Source: Thalassobellus citreus (GTDB lineage Bacteria; Bacteroidota; Bacteroidia; Flavobacteriales; Flavobacteriaceae). From it: a stretch of DNA of 64,000 nt. Of the stretch, positions 17,397-27,484 are shown piece by piece (the first letter of the stretch is position 1; the number at the start of each line of letters is the position of its first letter). Position numbers and translations under genes: made by a program. The notes under the pieces were generated by a model, which was not told where the DNA came from, made no database searches, and saw only the letters and a program-made list of their open reading frames with translations. The stretch spans positions 62,001-126,000 of the forward strand of contig NZ_JBISCC010000126.1 of NCBI RefSeq assembly GCF_044385915.1, read 5' to 3'.

Positions 17397-17840
17397 TTAA
17401 TTTCTTATCATAGCTATATGCGGAATATCATCTTCTAAATACTCCTCTCCTATTTCTTTAAAACCACAATTATTATAAAATGATTTTAAATGTGCTTGCG
17501 CGGAAATTTTTATTTTTTGCTCTTTATAATGGTTTTCAATTACTTTAACTGAAGCTTTCATAATATCATAACCATATTTAAAAGCACGTTCATTTTTTTT
17601 AACCACTACCCTACCAATACTAGCATCTTCAAAATAATCGCCTGGTTTAAAAATTCGAGTATATGCAATAATTTTTCCGTTTTTAAAACCTAAAATATGC
17701 AGTGCTTTTTCATCTTTTCCATCAATATCTTGATATACACAATCTTGTTCAACAACAAATACTTCACTACGTAATTGCAGTAAATTATAAAGTTCTTGTT
17801 TGGTTAATTCTGAAAAGGCTTTTACTTGAATTTCTATCAT
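17397..17840 (-). CDS. GNAT family N-acetyltransferase (ElaA-like)
   Basis: This 147-residue protein shows the ElaA-type N-terminus with LRSEVFVVEQDCVYQDIDGKDE, followed by the acetyl-CoA-binding region SIGRVVVKKNERAFKYG and the terminal FKEIGEEYLEDDIPHIAM. It transfers an acetyl group from acetyl-CoA to an unknown amine. Cytoplasmic. It converges with the T9SS gene with no spacer between the two stop codons. Confidence 0.88.
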   Translation of the reverse strand: MIEIQVKAFSELTKQELYNLLQLRSEVFVVEQDCVYQDIDGKDEKALHILGFKNGKIIAYTRIFKPGDYFEDASIGRVVVKKNERAFKYGYDIMKASVKVIENHYKEQKIKISAQAHLKSFYNNCGFKEIGEEYLEDDIPHIAMIRN

Positions 17841-17895
17841 CTTTCTATTTACTCAAAAAAGATTTCCGTCTTTACGAAAATAAAAAATAATTAAT

Positions 17896-18813
<918 letters not shown>

Positions 18814-18824
18814 TTACAATGTTA

Positions 18825-19259
18825 TTAACAAGATAAAGGAATTTTATCTATTCTATTTTGATGGCGTCCACCTTCAAATTCGGTATTAAAAAATACATCT
18901 ACCATTTCTATAACTTGTTGAATGGCTGTAAACCTTGCAGGAATACATAATATATTAGCATTATTATGACTACGTATAAGATGTACAATTTCTTTTGTCC
19001 AACATAAACCAGCACGAATACCTTGATGTTTGTTAGCCGTCATAGCAACACCGTTTGCGCTACCGCAAATTAAAATACCAAAATCGGCTTTTTTAGTTTC
19101 AACATCTTCAGCAACAGGATGTACAAAATCAGCATAATCTACACTATCATTTGCATCGGTTCCGTAGTTATTAACAATATAACCTTTAGCTTCTAAATGC
19201 TTTATGATAGCAAATTTATAATCGGTTCCTGCGTGATCGTTTCCTATAGAAATTGTCAT
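18825..19259 (-). CDS. rpiB: Ribose 5-phosphate isomerase B
   Basis: The start at 19259 gives MTISIGNDHAGTDYKFA and 144 residues, the usual family length; an in-frame ATG 30 bases upstream would add an atypical hydrophobic lead. Active-site features are GNDHAG, the cysteine in LICGSANGVAMTANK and the RSHNNANILCIP segment. It interconverts ribose 5-phosphate and ribulose 5-phosphate in the pentose phosphate pathway. First gene of a unit with the CDF transporter. Confidence 0.95.
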   Translation of the reverse strand: MTISIGNDHAGTDYKFAIIKHLEAKGYIVNNYGTDANDSVDYADFVHPVAEDVETKKADFGILICGSANGVAMTANKHQGIRAGLCWTKEIVHLIRSHNNANILCIPARFTAIQQVIEMVDVFFNTEFEGGRHQNRIDKIPLSC

Positions 19260-19289
19260 AATAAAAGTAAAATATAATTTAAGCTTCAA

Positions 19290-20138
19290 AGTTAATGAAA
19301 CTCTATTTATTATAACTTAATAAGTTATAAATAAAGAATACCTTTTTAATCAATCATTATTTCATTCTATAATATCAAAATACCTAATTATAAATTCTCA
19401 TTCTTTTCAGAATAACTATTTCAATAGAAATTTTAAAAAATTAGTTTAGTTAATTTTAAATGTTAATAAGTGCTATTATTAAATATTGATAACTAATAAT
19501 CAATATGTTACTCCATTATTTTTAAAGTTTTTAATTTTATTTCTTAATCTAAAATAGAGTACTGTTCATTACTCATCGTTTTAGTACTCATTACTTGTTA
19601 ATAACTGTTGATTAGTTTTTAAAAGAAAAATATTGAATATCCATTTATTTTTCCAATCAAAAATCACAATCAAATAACCTAAAATTTAAGCACTTTTTTT
19701 TAGCAATGTTATTAGACTAAAAATTGATAGATATAAACATGAAAAAATAAATATTTATTAATAATTAACAGTACTTTTTAGTTGTTAACAACTGTTCATA
19801 GAAAAATTAAAATCATTAAAAATGAACCTATTAATATAAATTCTATTGTTAATTACCTATTAACAGAATGTAAATTTATTGTAATCAAAATAAAATTTAA
19901 AAAAGTTATACCAGATATTAACAAGCTATAATAACCATTATTATTTTTTTAAATTTTAAAAGAAAAAGAATTATAATATATATATAGTTGATAACTTCAA
20001 TTTAACACTAAGAAAATATCATTAAATAATTTAGTTGTAACTTTGAATAAAATAAATAGCAAACCTTCTCCTAAATTAAAGCTATTTAATAACAGAATTT
20101 CCAGTATCTTAGGAAATGAATATGATTACAAAAATTAA
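19290..20138. other. Very AT-rich 850-base intergenic region upstream of rnr
   Basis: No gene is supported here. It holds a near-perfect palindrome, TTATAACTT-AAT-AAGTTATAA (19310-19330), close to rpiB, and several related words such as AACTGTT with flanking TTAACA/TTAATA (around 19603 and 19788). A clean -7-like TAACTTTG lies at 20038-20045, about 93 bases before rnr. The repeated TTGATAAC and GTTAACAAC words are loosely like DnaA boxes, but none matches TTATnCACA exactly. Confidence 0.4.
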
Positions 20139-22343
20139 ATGACAAGAAAGAAAAAAGGGAAATCCAAAAAAGGTATTTCCAACCTTACAAATACAATCTT
20201 AGGTATTTTAAAAAAAGAGAGAAACCAAAGTTTTAACTATAAACAAATAGCTGCTAAGTTAGGAGTTAATGATGCTAGCAGTAGAAATCAAATTATAAAA
20301 ACTTTAGCAAAATTAGCTGCTAAGCAAGAGATAGAACAAGTAGAACGTGGTAAATTTAAAGCCATTGTTAATGCTGAGTATTATACAGGTAAATTAGATT
20401 TAGCTGCCAAAGGAAACGGTTATATTATTTGCGACGAATTTGAAGACGATGTATTTATTGCATCTAATAATATAAATAAAGCTTTAAATGGCGATGAAGT
20501 AGAATTTTACGTTTACAAACGCCGTCATAGAGGAAAATTAGAAGGCGAAATAACACAGATTTTAAAACGTGAAAAAAGTGAATACGTTGGTGTAATTCAA
20601 ATTCATGAAAAGAAGAATTTTGCCTTTGTAATAGCTGATAGTAATAAAATGTATAAAGACATTTTTGTTCCTATTAATAAAATTAACAAAGCAGAAGATG
20701 GCGATAAAGTACTTGTAAAACTTGAAGATTGGCCAGAAAAAGCCGATTCTCCTTATGGTAAAGTGGTGCAAGTTTTAGGGAAACCAGGCGATCATAACAC
20801 AGAGATTCACGCTATTTTAGCAGAATACGGTTTACCTCACGAATTTCCACACGAAGTAGAAGCATTTGCTAATAATTTAGATACCTCTATTACTGAAGAA
20901 GAAATTAGTAAACGTCGCGATATGCGTAAAGATTTAACCTTTACCATTGACCCAAAAGATGCTAAAGATTTTGATGATGCTTTATCATTTACAGTTTTAG
21001 AAAATGGATTATATGAAATAGGTATTCATATAGCCGATGTATCGCATTATTTACAAGAAGGTACTGTATTAGATGATGAAGCTTACGAACGTGCCACCTC
21101 GGTATATTTAGTAGATCGTGTGGTGCCAATGTTACCAGAAGTTTTATCAAATAATGCCTGTTCATTACGTCCGCATGAAGAAAAACTAACCTTTTCTGCT
21201 GTGTTTCAAATGAATGATAAATGTGAAATTAAAAACGAATGGTTTGGACGTACAGTAACTTATAGCGATGCACGTTTTGCATACGAAGAAGCGCAAGCAG
21301 TTATAGAATCTAAAACAAATACAATTCCTAAAGAAGTATCTCTTACAGGAGAAACTTATAATACATCGCAAGAAATTGCAGATGCTATTTTAAAAATGGA
21401 TGAGCTAGCTAAAAAAATGCGTAATAAACGTATGAGTTCTGGTGCAATTTCGTTTGATAAAGTAGAGGTTAAATTCAATTTAGATGAAGCGGCGAATCCA
21501 ATAGGTGTGTTTTTTAAAACCAGTAAAGATGCTAATAAACTTATTGAAGAGTTTATGTTATTAGCTAATAAAAAAGTATCGGAATTTGTTGGTAAAAAAG
21601 ATCCTAAAAAAACCTTTGTATATCGTGTTCATGACGAGCCAGACGATAGTAAATTAGCTTCTTTACAAAATGTAGTTGGTAAATTTGGTTATAAATTAAA
21701 TTTCCAAGACAGAAAAAGTGTGTCTAATTCTTTAAATAATTTATTAAAAGAAGTAAACGGAAAAAAAGAACAAAATCTAGTAGATACTTTAACTATTAGA
21801 ACCATGAGTAAAGCCGAATATACCACCAAAAATATTGGGCATTATGGTTTAGCTTTCGATTATTATAGTCATTTTACATCGCCTATTCGTAGGTATCCAG
21901 ATGTGATGGCACATCGTTTATTACAACAGTATTTAGATGGCGGAAAATCGGCAAACGAAGATGCTTACGAAGATAAATGTAACCATTCTAGTAATATGGA
22001 AAATCTAGCTACTAAAGCCGAACGCGATTCTATAAAATACATGCAAATTAAATTTATGCAAGATCATAAAGATGAAGAGTTTGTAGGTGTTATTTCTGGT
22101 GTAACCGATTGGGGAATTTATGTAGAAATTATTTCAAATAAATGTGAAGGTATGGTAAGTGTTCGCGATATGAAAGACGATCATTATGCCTTCGATCAAG
22201 ACACTTATGCTATGGTTGGTAAAAACTCTAAAGTTATCTATCAACTTGGTGATGAAGTTATTGTAAAAGTTAAAAACACCGATTTAGTTAAAAAACATCT
22301 CGATTTTAACTTAATAGGTAAACCAGAAGAAAGTAATATATAA
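20139..22343 (+). CDS. rnr: Ribonuclease R
   Basis: This 734-residue protein has, in order, a basic helical N-terminus, cold-shock/OB domains (residues about 70-230), the RNB catalytic domain with the acidic site TIDPKDAKDFDDALSF, and a C-terminal S1 domain (FVGVISGVTDWGIYVEI). It is a 3'-5' exoribonuclease that degrades structured RNA. Length and order match the family. Monocistronic, with a strong terminator after it. Confidence 0.97.
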   Translation: MTRKKKGKSKKGISNLTNTILGILKKERNQSFNYKQIAAKLGVNDASSRNQIIKTLAKLAAKQEIEQVERGKFKAIVNAEYYTGKLDLAAKGNGYIICDEFEDDVFIASNNINKALNGDEVEFYVYKRRHRGKLEGEITQILKREKSEYVGVIQIHEKKNFAFVIADSNKMYKDIFVPINKINKAEDGDKVLVKLEDWPEKADSPYGKVVQVLGKPGDHNTEIHAILAEYGLPHEFPHEVEAFANNLDTSITEEEISKRRDMRKDLTFTIDPKDAKDFDDALSFTVLENGLYEIGIHIADVSHYLQEGTVLDDEAYERATSVYLVDRVVPMLPEVLSNNACSLRPHEEKLTFSAVFQMNDKCEIKNEWFGRTVTYSDARFAYEEAQAVIESKTNTIPKEVSLTGETYNTSQEIADAILKMDELAKKMRNKRMSSGAISFDKVEVKFNLDEAANPIGVFFKTSKDANKLIEEFMLLANKKVSEFVGKKDPKKTFVYRVHDEPDDSKLASLQNVVGKFGYKLNFQDRKSVSNSLNNLLKEVNGKKEQNLVDTLTIRTMSKAEYTTKNIGHYGLAFDYYSHFTSPIRRYPDVMAHRLLQQYLDGGKSANEDAYEDKCNHSSNMENLATKAERDSIKYMQIKFMQDHKDEEFVGVISGVTDWGIYVEIISNKCEGMVSVRDMKDDHYAFDQDTYAMVGKNSKVIYQLGDEVIVKVKNTDLVKKHLDFNLIGKPEESNI

Positions 22344-22367
22344 ATTCGAAGTGTTTTTAATAAAAGT

Positions 22368-22402
22368 AAGCCACAAACTAACATATAGTTTGTGGCTTTT
22401 TA
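22368..22402 (+). terminator. Rho-independent terminator after rnr
   Basis: A perfect 13-bp stem AAGCCACAAACTA / TAGTTTGTGGCTT with a 5-base loop and a following T-rich run. Confidence 0.92.
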
Positions 22403-22416
22403 TTTTAAAATATTTT

Positions 22417-22573
22417 GGCGTTACCACAAGAGTCAGGCTTTCCACTATATCTTTCTGCGAAGTAGTTTAGAATTTGTTTTGAGATCTCATTATCAAACAA
22501 CTTTTAGTTTATAATGGATGAGTCTTAAATTAAAAGCTTCGCATAAAGGATGCCGTTGCAATCCTTAACGCAG
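22417..22573 (+). repeat. Candidate dispersed non-coding element
   Basis: The stretch beginning GGCGTTACCACAAGAGTCAG, continuing with GGCTTTCCACTATATCTTT (22437-22455) and ending AAAGGATGCCGTTGCAATCC (22546-22565) plus TTAACGCA, resembles an intergenic sequence I recall recurring in many flavobacterial genomes. It encodes nothing plausible. With the hairpin at 22615-22647 it fills the space between rnr and the reverse-strand gene at 22651. Identification is from memory only. Confidence 0.4.
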
Positions 22574-22614
22574 ATTATAGAATATTTTAGATATTCGTTT
22601 ATCGGTCTGTGTAT

Positions 22615-22647
22615 GGTGTGTATCCCGCAGGGCATGCACTATACACC
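22615..22647 (-). repeat. Hairpin at the 3' end of the second cassette gene
   Basis: GGTGTGTA and TATACACC form outer arms with one wobble, and CCC-GCA-GGG forms an inner triloop hairpin. It begins four bases after the reverse-strand stop codon at 22651. There is no T-tract, so it is not a standard terminator. It occupies the same place as the larger folded element after the gene at 5011. Confidence 0.45.
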
Positions 22648-22650
22648 TTG

Positions 22651-23247
22651 TTATCTACTTTTGAGTTTCTTCGAAGCTTCAGAATATCGATACAATAATT
22701 CTTTCTCTTGTGCAATCATTTCATTCCATTCTAATGCTAGGACAATAACACTTTCTTCGACCAATTCTTCCCTATGAATTTCTCTCGAACTAAGAAAGTC
22801 TATAATTCTATCTATCGTTTTTAAAACTCTTGATTGTTGTTCATAAACAGAAAACAATTGTTGAGATTCTTCAAACGAAATACGATTAGAAATTCTTTCT
22901 TCTTTTGCTATCAACCATGCAATGTTTTGAAAGTCACCCTGTTTTACACCTCTTGGAGCTATCAAATTTAGTTCGAAGTATCCTTTCTTTAAAAAAGTAG
23001 TTGATAAGGAATCTTTTAATGCAGCTAATTGAATATTTTCTAAAACGGATTTATGATATGGAATAAGATCTTCTAATAAAGATTGATTACTTTTTATCTC
23101 TCCTGAAATGTTAGTCATCATGACATTGGTGTTTCTCAGCTCGTTCTTATTGCTTTTCCACTCGTTAATAAACAAAGCAAGAAGCACACTCAAAACAATC
23201 ATAAAAGTCTCGATCAAAACTTTTTTCCAATTCAATTTTTGTTTCAT
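22651..23247 (-). CDS. Single-span membrane protein of unknown function (cassette gene)
   Basis: This 198-residue protein has one N-terminal membrane span (IETFMIVLSVLLALFINEW, about residues 12-30) and a long charged, helical, probably periplasmic domain. I recognise it only as like small conserved Bacteroidetes proteins with the ALFINEW-type anchor (DUF6090-like). The start lies at the end of the shared leader element, with an AAAAAAATG context. No operon partners. Function unknown. Confidence 0.72.
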   Translation of the reverse strand: MKQKLNWKKVLIETFMIVLSVLLALFINEWKSNKNELRNTNVMMTNISGEIKSNQSLLEDLIPYHKSVLENIQLAALKDSLSTTFLKKGYFELNLIAPRGVKQGDFQNIAWLIAKEERISNRISFEESQQLFSVYEQQSRVLKTIDRIIDFLSSREIHREELVEESVIVLALEWNEMIAQEKELLYRYSEASKKLKSR

Positions 23248-23424
23248 TTTTTTCTATTGTAGATAACGACGTTGATATGAAATCGTTTTAATGTTTTATA
23301 TTATACGATAAACTAAGTTAGCTAAAATTTCTGATAAAGTCAAGTTATGATTATTTAATAATTACTGTAACAAAATGTAACATTCCCACCAATTTAAACA
23401 CTAATAAGTAAAATATAAAACACT

Positions 23425-23724
23425 ATGATATTAACAACAACCAATTCCATAGAAAACCATGTTATTCAAGATTACTTAGGTATTGTAACAGGTGTAGATG
23501 TAAATACGCCAAATGCAACACTAAGTTTTAGTATGAAAAAATATTACGATTCGTATGAAAATAAGGTTAACGAAGTAAAAGAAGCTGCTTTTCAAAAACT
23601 AAAAGACAATGCTACTAAATTACATGCAAATGCAGTTGTTGGTATTAATTTAGATATTGAAACATCACCTACTACAGGTTTAATTATGGTTTCAATAACA
23701 GGTACAGCAGTAAAGGTTTCTTAA
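23425..23724 (+). CDS. YbjQ/UPF0145 family protein
   Basis: This 99-residue protein has the YbjQ-type N-terminus (MILTTTNSIENHVIQDYLGIVTG) and the ending HANAVVGINLDIETSP...MVSITGTAV. Relatives form a pentameric fold sometimes described as a heavy-metal-binding domain. Here the family histidine/cysteine positions are sparse, so metal binding is uncertain. Cytoplasmic. Confidence 0.85.
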   Translation: MILTTTNSIENHVIQDYLGIVTGVDVNTPNATLSFSMKKYYDSYENKVNEVKEAAFQKLKDNATKLHANAVVGINLDIETSPTTGLIMVSITGTAVKVS

Positions 23725-23818
23725 TATATTTTAAGTTTCTTATAAAGTTTTCATAAAGTGAATTAACAACGGAATAATTATTGATAATTTTGCGTTATAT
23801 CAAAAAAATATAAATTCA

Positions 23819-24493
23819 ATGAAAACCTTAGTTAAAGTATTTATTCTTTTTATTACTACAGTCATTTTTGCTCAAAACCCAATAGAGAAAAATGTTGGAG
23901 ATTTTAGCGAACTTAAAGTTTACGATTTAATAGAAGTTGAATTAGTAAAATCTAACGAAAATAAAGCCATTATAACTGGAGATAATAAGGAAAATGTTAT
24001 AATAAATAATAAAAATGGCACTTTAAAAATTAAAATGAAGCTTGAAGAAGCTTTTGACGGTAATAAAACAAAAGTTATTTTACATTACAATACTATTGAT
24101 ATTATAGATGTTAATGAAGGCGCAAAAGTACATTCTGATGATACTATAAAACAATTTGAAGTAGATTTAAAGGCTCAAGAAGGCGGTCAAATTAATGTTC
24201 CGGTAAATGTTACTTATACAAATATTAAAGCGGTTACAGGAGGTGTTATTACCGTTACAGGGAAATCTAAAAGTCAAAATGTTTCAATTTTAACAGGTGG
24301 TGTTTATGAAGGAAAAGAGCTTAAAACCGATAAAACAGAAGTAAATATTAAAGCAGCAGGAGAAGCTTATGTAAATGCATCAAAATTAGTAGATGCTAAA
24401 ATTAGAGCTGGTGGCGATGTATTTATTTATGGAAATCCAGAAACTGTTAAAGAGAGTAAAGTTTTAGGTGGTAGAATTAAACGAATGGATTAG
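23819..24493 (+). CDS. GIN-domain (DUF2807-like) secreted protein
   Basis: This 224-residue protein has a signal peptide cleaved near VIFAQNP. The body is a repetitive beta-helix-like GIN domain (FSELKVYDLIEVELVKS at the start, then alternating short strands ending GGDVFIYGNPETVKESKVLGG). Such proteins are common in Bacteroidetes as envelope proteins of unknown role. A terminator follows, and the PUL regulator gene begins 183 bases later. Confidence 0.85.
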   Translation: MKTLVKVFILFITTVIFAQNPIEKNVGDFSELKVYDLIEVELVKSNENKAIITGDNKENVIINNKNGTLKIKMKLEEAFDGNKTKVILHYNTIDIIDVNEGAKVHSDDTIKQFEVDLKAQEGGQINVPVNVTYTNIKAVTGGVITVTGKSKSQNVSILTGGVYEGKELKTDKTEVNIKAAGEAYVNASKLVDAKIRAGGDVFIYGNPETVKESKVLGGRIKRMD

Positions 24494-24519
24494 TAAAGTA
24501 AACCATTTCGTATAAAAAG

Positions 24520-24547
24520 GCCAATACTTTTAAGTATTGGCTTTTTT
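24520..24547 (+). terminator. Rho-independent terminator after the GIN-domain gene
   Basis: A perfect 10-bp stem GCCAATACTT / AAGTATTGGC with a 2-base loop and a run of T. Confidence 0.9.
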
Positions 24548-24567
24548 ATGTATTGTTATTAAATATT

Positions 24568-24606
24568 ACCTATAAACCACACATTTACCCATACAAAAAC
24601 CATACA
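24568..24606 (+). promoter_or_regulatory. Tandem PUL-operator-like sites before the regulator gene
   Basis: ACCCATACAAAAACCATACA (24587-24606) matches the 20-bp motif found at 27504, 27628, 35600 and 35725. A weaker copy, ACCTATAAACCACAC, starts exactly 19 bases upstream. The position, 70 bases before the ATG, fits autoregulation. Confidence 0.55.
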
Positions 24607-24676
24607 ATTTATATTTAATCCTTTATTTTAAAAGGTTTTAAGCTATATTAGTAGCATAACATTTATTTTTATTTAA

Positions 24677-27481
24677 ATGAATAATGCTATTCTATTCATG
24701 AGGTTTATCTGTTTTTTAGTTTTTATTAGTTTAAAAGCTCAAGAACAACCTCCAATTCAAATTTATTCTCCAAATGATTATGGTGCCGAAACACAAAACT
24801 GGTCTATAACGCAATCTAAAGAGAAGTATATTTATGTTGCCAACAATAAAGGGTTATTAGAATTTAATGGTTCAGAATGGCAATTATATAATTCACCAAA
24901 TCAATCTATAATACGTTCTGTAAATATTATAGACGATGTAATTTATACAGGTTGTAATCAAGAGTTTGGATATTGGCAGAAAAACGATTTAGGCGTATTG
25001 TTTTATACTTCATTATCAAAAGAATTAAATATAGAATTTATTGAAGATGAAGAATTTTGGAACATCATTAGTTTAGATGATTCTATTTTATTTCAATCTT
25101 TAAACAGAATTTATATTTATCACAAAAATGATGCTTCTTTTGATGTTATTGAATCTGAAACTTTAATTCATAAAATATTTAAAGTTAATGACGCTATATA
25201 TTTTCAAAAGGCTAAAGATGGTTTATATACTATAGAAAAAGGAAAGGCTAAATTAGTTTCTAATCATCAAATAATTAATGATAATTTGATGGTTAACATG
25301 TTTTATCATGATAATAAACTATTAATAGAAACAGAATCTAATGGATTTTATATTCTAGAAGAAAATAATAAACTTTTAAAATGGAATATAGAAGCGAACT
25401 CCTTACTTTCTAAAGTAAGTGTTTATAGAAGTACTCAATTAAAAGATAAGAGTTTTTTACTAGGTACACGATCTAATGGTATTATACATATAACTGTTAA
25501 CGGCGAGATAGACTATCAAACTAATATTACCAATGGTTTAAGTAATAATTCTATTCATTATGTATTTGAAGATTACGATAATAATATATGGCTCGCTTTA
25601 AATAATGGTATTAATTGTGTAAATATTAAATCTCCTTTTACTATTTATAACGATAAAGATGGTAAAATAGGTACTGTTTATACATCTGCTGTATTTAATA
25701 AAATAATATATCTAGGAACCAATCAAGGTCTATTTTATAAGCCTTTAAACTCTAAAGATGCCTTTAAGTTTATTGAAAATTCTCAGGGTGCAGTTTGGAG
25801 TTTAAAAGAAATTAATAATCAATTGTTTTGTGGTCACGATTCAGGAACATTTATTATTAATAACAACAAAATTGAAAAAATTGCAGACATTCAAGGTACT
25901 TGGAGTATTAAGTCAATAAACGAAAATTTATTATTACAAGGCAATTATGATGGTTTGTATGTAATAGAAAGAAAGAATAATACCTGGGTTTTAAAAAATA
26001 AAATTGAAGGGTTTAATTTTTCTAGTAAGTTTTTTGAAATTACTGGAAATAAAATATTGGTAAGTCATGAATATAAAGGTGTTTTTATTCTTGAAGTAAA
26101 TAAAGATTTCACTCAGGTTTTAAAAATAAATAAAGACTCCAATATTTCTAAAGAACTCTATTCTAGTTTAATTAATTATAATAATAATATTTTCTATAGC
26201 TATAGTAAAGGTGTTCTTAAATATGATACCAATATTAATTCTTTTGTTAAAGATTCTCTTTTAAGTACTATTTTAGATAAGGAAAATTACACATCAGGAA
26301 AACTTGTTTTTAGTAAAGAAACCAACACATTATGGAGTTTTTCTAAAAACAATTTAAATTATGTAATTACAAGTAAATTAAGTGACAAGCTAAAATTTAA
26401 TAAAATTTCATTTTCAGAATCGTTTCCTGTAGGTCAAACAGGATATGAAAATATTTCTTATATAAATAATGAAACATATTTAGTAGGAACGTCATCGGGT
26501 TATTTACTATTAGATTTAGATAAAATACCTAATAAAAATTATAATGTTTCTATTAATTCAATTCTTGAAACAGATTTAAATTCTCCTCCAAAAATTATTA
26601 ATAAAGAGCATAAAGGTGCTTTTAAAAATAATGAGAATAATTTTCAGTTTAGTTACAGTGTACCAGAGTTTGAAAAATCTTTAGGCACTAAGTATCAATA
26701 TCAATTATTAGGTATGTATCCTAAATGGAGTGAATGGACAAGTGAACCTAAAGTTTATTTTAAAAACCTTCCGTATGGAGATTATACTTTTAATGTTCGA
26801 GCTAAAACAGGTAATAACATTAGTATTAATGTAGCGTCTTATAGTTTTAATATTGAAAGACCTTGGTTTTTATCAAACCTATTTATTACAATTTATATTC
26901 TTATAGTTTTATTGTTTTCATTATTCATGCACAATGTTTATAAACGCTATTATAGAAAACAAAGAGAAAAGTTATTGCAAAAAGCTATGCGAGATTTAGA
27001 GTTAAAAGAACTTGAAAATAAGCAACAATTAATGCGTTTTAATAATGATAATTTAAGACAAGATATAGAAAATAAAAATAGAGAACTTGGTATTTCTACA
27101 ATGAGTTTAATTAAAAAGAATGAGTTTTTAAATAGTATTAAAAAGGAACTTAAAAATGCCAATGATACTAATAATACAATTAAACATGTTATTAAAATAA
27201 TTGATAAAAATTTAAATAATACAGATGATTGGAATCTGTTTCAAGAAGCTTTTAATAATGCCGATAAAGATTTTCTTAAAATAATAAAGGCAGAACATCC
27301 ATCACTTACCTCAAACGATTTAAGGTTATGTGCTTATTTACGATTAAATTTATCTTCAAAAGAAATTGCGCCTTTACTTAATATATCATCAAGAAGTGTA
27401 GAGGTTAAACGTTACAGATTACGTAAAAAAATGAATTTACCTCATGAATCTAGCCTTACAGATTACATTTTGGAAATTTAG
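24677..27481 (+). CDS. Membrane-spanning propeller / Y_Y_Y / LuxR-HTH transcriptional regulator of the PUL
   Basis: This 934-residue protein has a signal-like N-terminus, then about 620 residues of periplasmic beta-propeller repeats of the two-component-regulator type (for example GLSNNSIHYVFEDYDNNIWL). A Y_Y_Y domain (about 650-725, NNFQFSYSVPEF...YQYQLLGMYPKWSEW) follows, then one membrane span (about 733-752), a coiled coil (755-840) and a LuxR-type helix-turn-helix (about 874-930, LSSKEIAPLLNISSRSVEVK). It has no histidine kinase or receiver, so it is a one-component sensor linking a periplasmic sugar signal directly to DNA, comparable to SusR in logic. It stands at the head of the glucan locus and probably binds the conserved sites before the transporter and enzyme operons. 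Confidence 0.88.
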   Translation: MNNAILFMRFICFLVFISLKAQEQPPIQIYSPNDYGAETQNWSITQSKEKYIYVANNKGLLEFNGSEWQLYNSPNQSIIRSVNIIDDVIYTGCNQEFGYWQKNDLGVLFYTSLSKELNIEFIEDEEFWNIISLDDSILFQSLNRIYIYHKNDASFDVIESETLIHKIFKVNDAIYFQKAKDGLYTIEKGKAKLVSNHQIINDNLMVNMFYHDNKLLIETESNGFYILEENNKLLKWNIEANSLLSKVSVYRSTQLKDKSFLLGTRSNGIIHITVNGEIDYQTNITNGLSNNSIHYVFEDYDNNIWLALNNGINCVNIKSPFTIYNDKDGKIGTVYTSAVFNKIIYLGTNQGLFYKPLNSKDAFKFIENSQGAVWSLKEINNQLFCGHDSGTFIINNNKIEKIADIQGTWSIKSINENLLLQGNYDGLYVIERKNNTWVLKNKIEGFNFSSKFFEITGNKILVSHEYKGVFILEVNKDFTQVLKINKDSNISKELYSSLINYNNNIFYSYSKGVLKYDTNINSFVKDSLLSTILDKENYTSGKLVFSKETNTLWSFSKNNLNYVITSKLSDKLKFNKISFSESFPVGQTGYENISYINNETYLVGTSSGYLLLDLDKIPNKNYNVSINSILETDLNSPPKIINKEHKGAFKNNENNFQFSYSVPEFEKSLGTKYQYQLLGMYPKWSEWTSEPKVYFKNLPYGDYTFNVRAKTGNNISINVASYSFNIERPWFLSNLFITIYILIVLLFSLFMHNVYKRYYRKQREKLLQKAMRDLELKELENKQQLMRFNNDNLRQDIENKNRELGISTMSLIKKNEFLNSIKKELKNANDTNNTIKHVIKIIDKNLNNTDDWNLFQEAFNNADKDFLKIIKAEHPSLTSNDLRLCAYLRLNLSSKEIAPLLNISSRSVEVKRYRLRKKMNLPHESSLTDYILEI

Positions 27482-27484
27482 ACA

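Larger units (their letters stand above)
22615..23344 (-). mobile_element. Second candidate single-gene cassette
   Basis: Read on the reverse strand, 23344-23262 aligns without gaps and at about 85 percent identity with 4915-4996, including TTG, 20 bases, TAACTTAG and the stretch TTTCATATCAAC-TCGTTA. The gene is enclosed by a perfect 9-bp inverted repeat, whose plus-strand arms are GTTATCTAC at 22650-22658 and GTAGATAAC at 23259-23267. These arms differ in sequence from those of the first cassette but sit at the same place relative to the gene. Confidence 0.5.

Noticed and set aside
19290..20138. Replication origin
   Set aside because: No exact DnaA boxes, no dnaA or parAB-type neighbour, and no skew information; AT-richness alone is not enough.
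22550..22777. Forward open frame of 75 codons at the end of the second cassette
   Set aside because: It runs across the hairpin and antisense to the 198-residue gene; no recognisable features.
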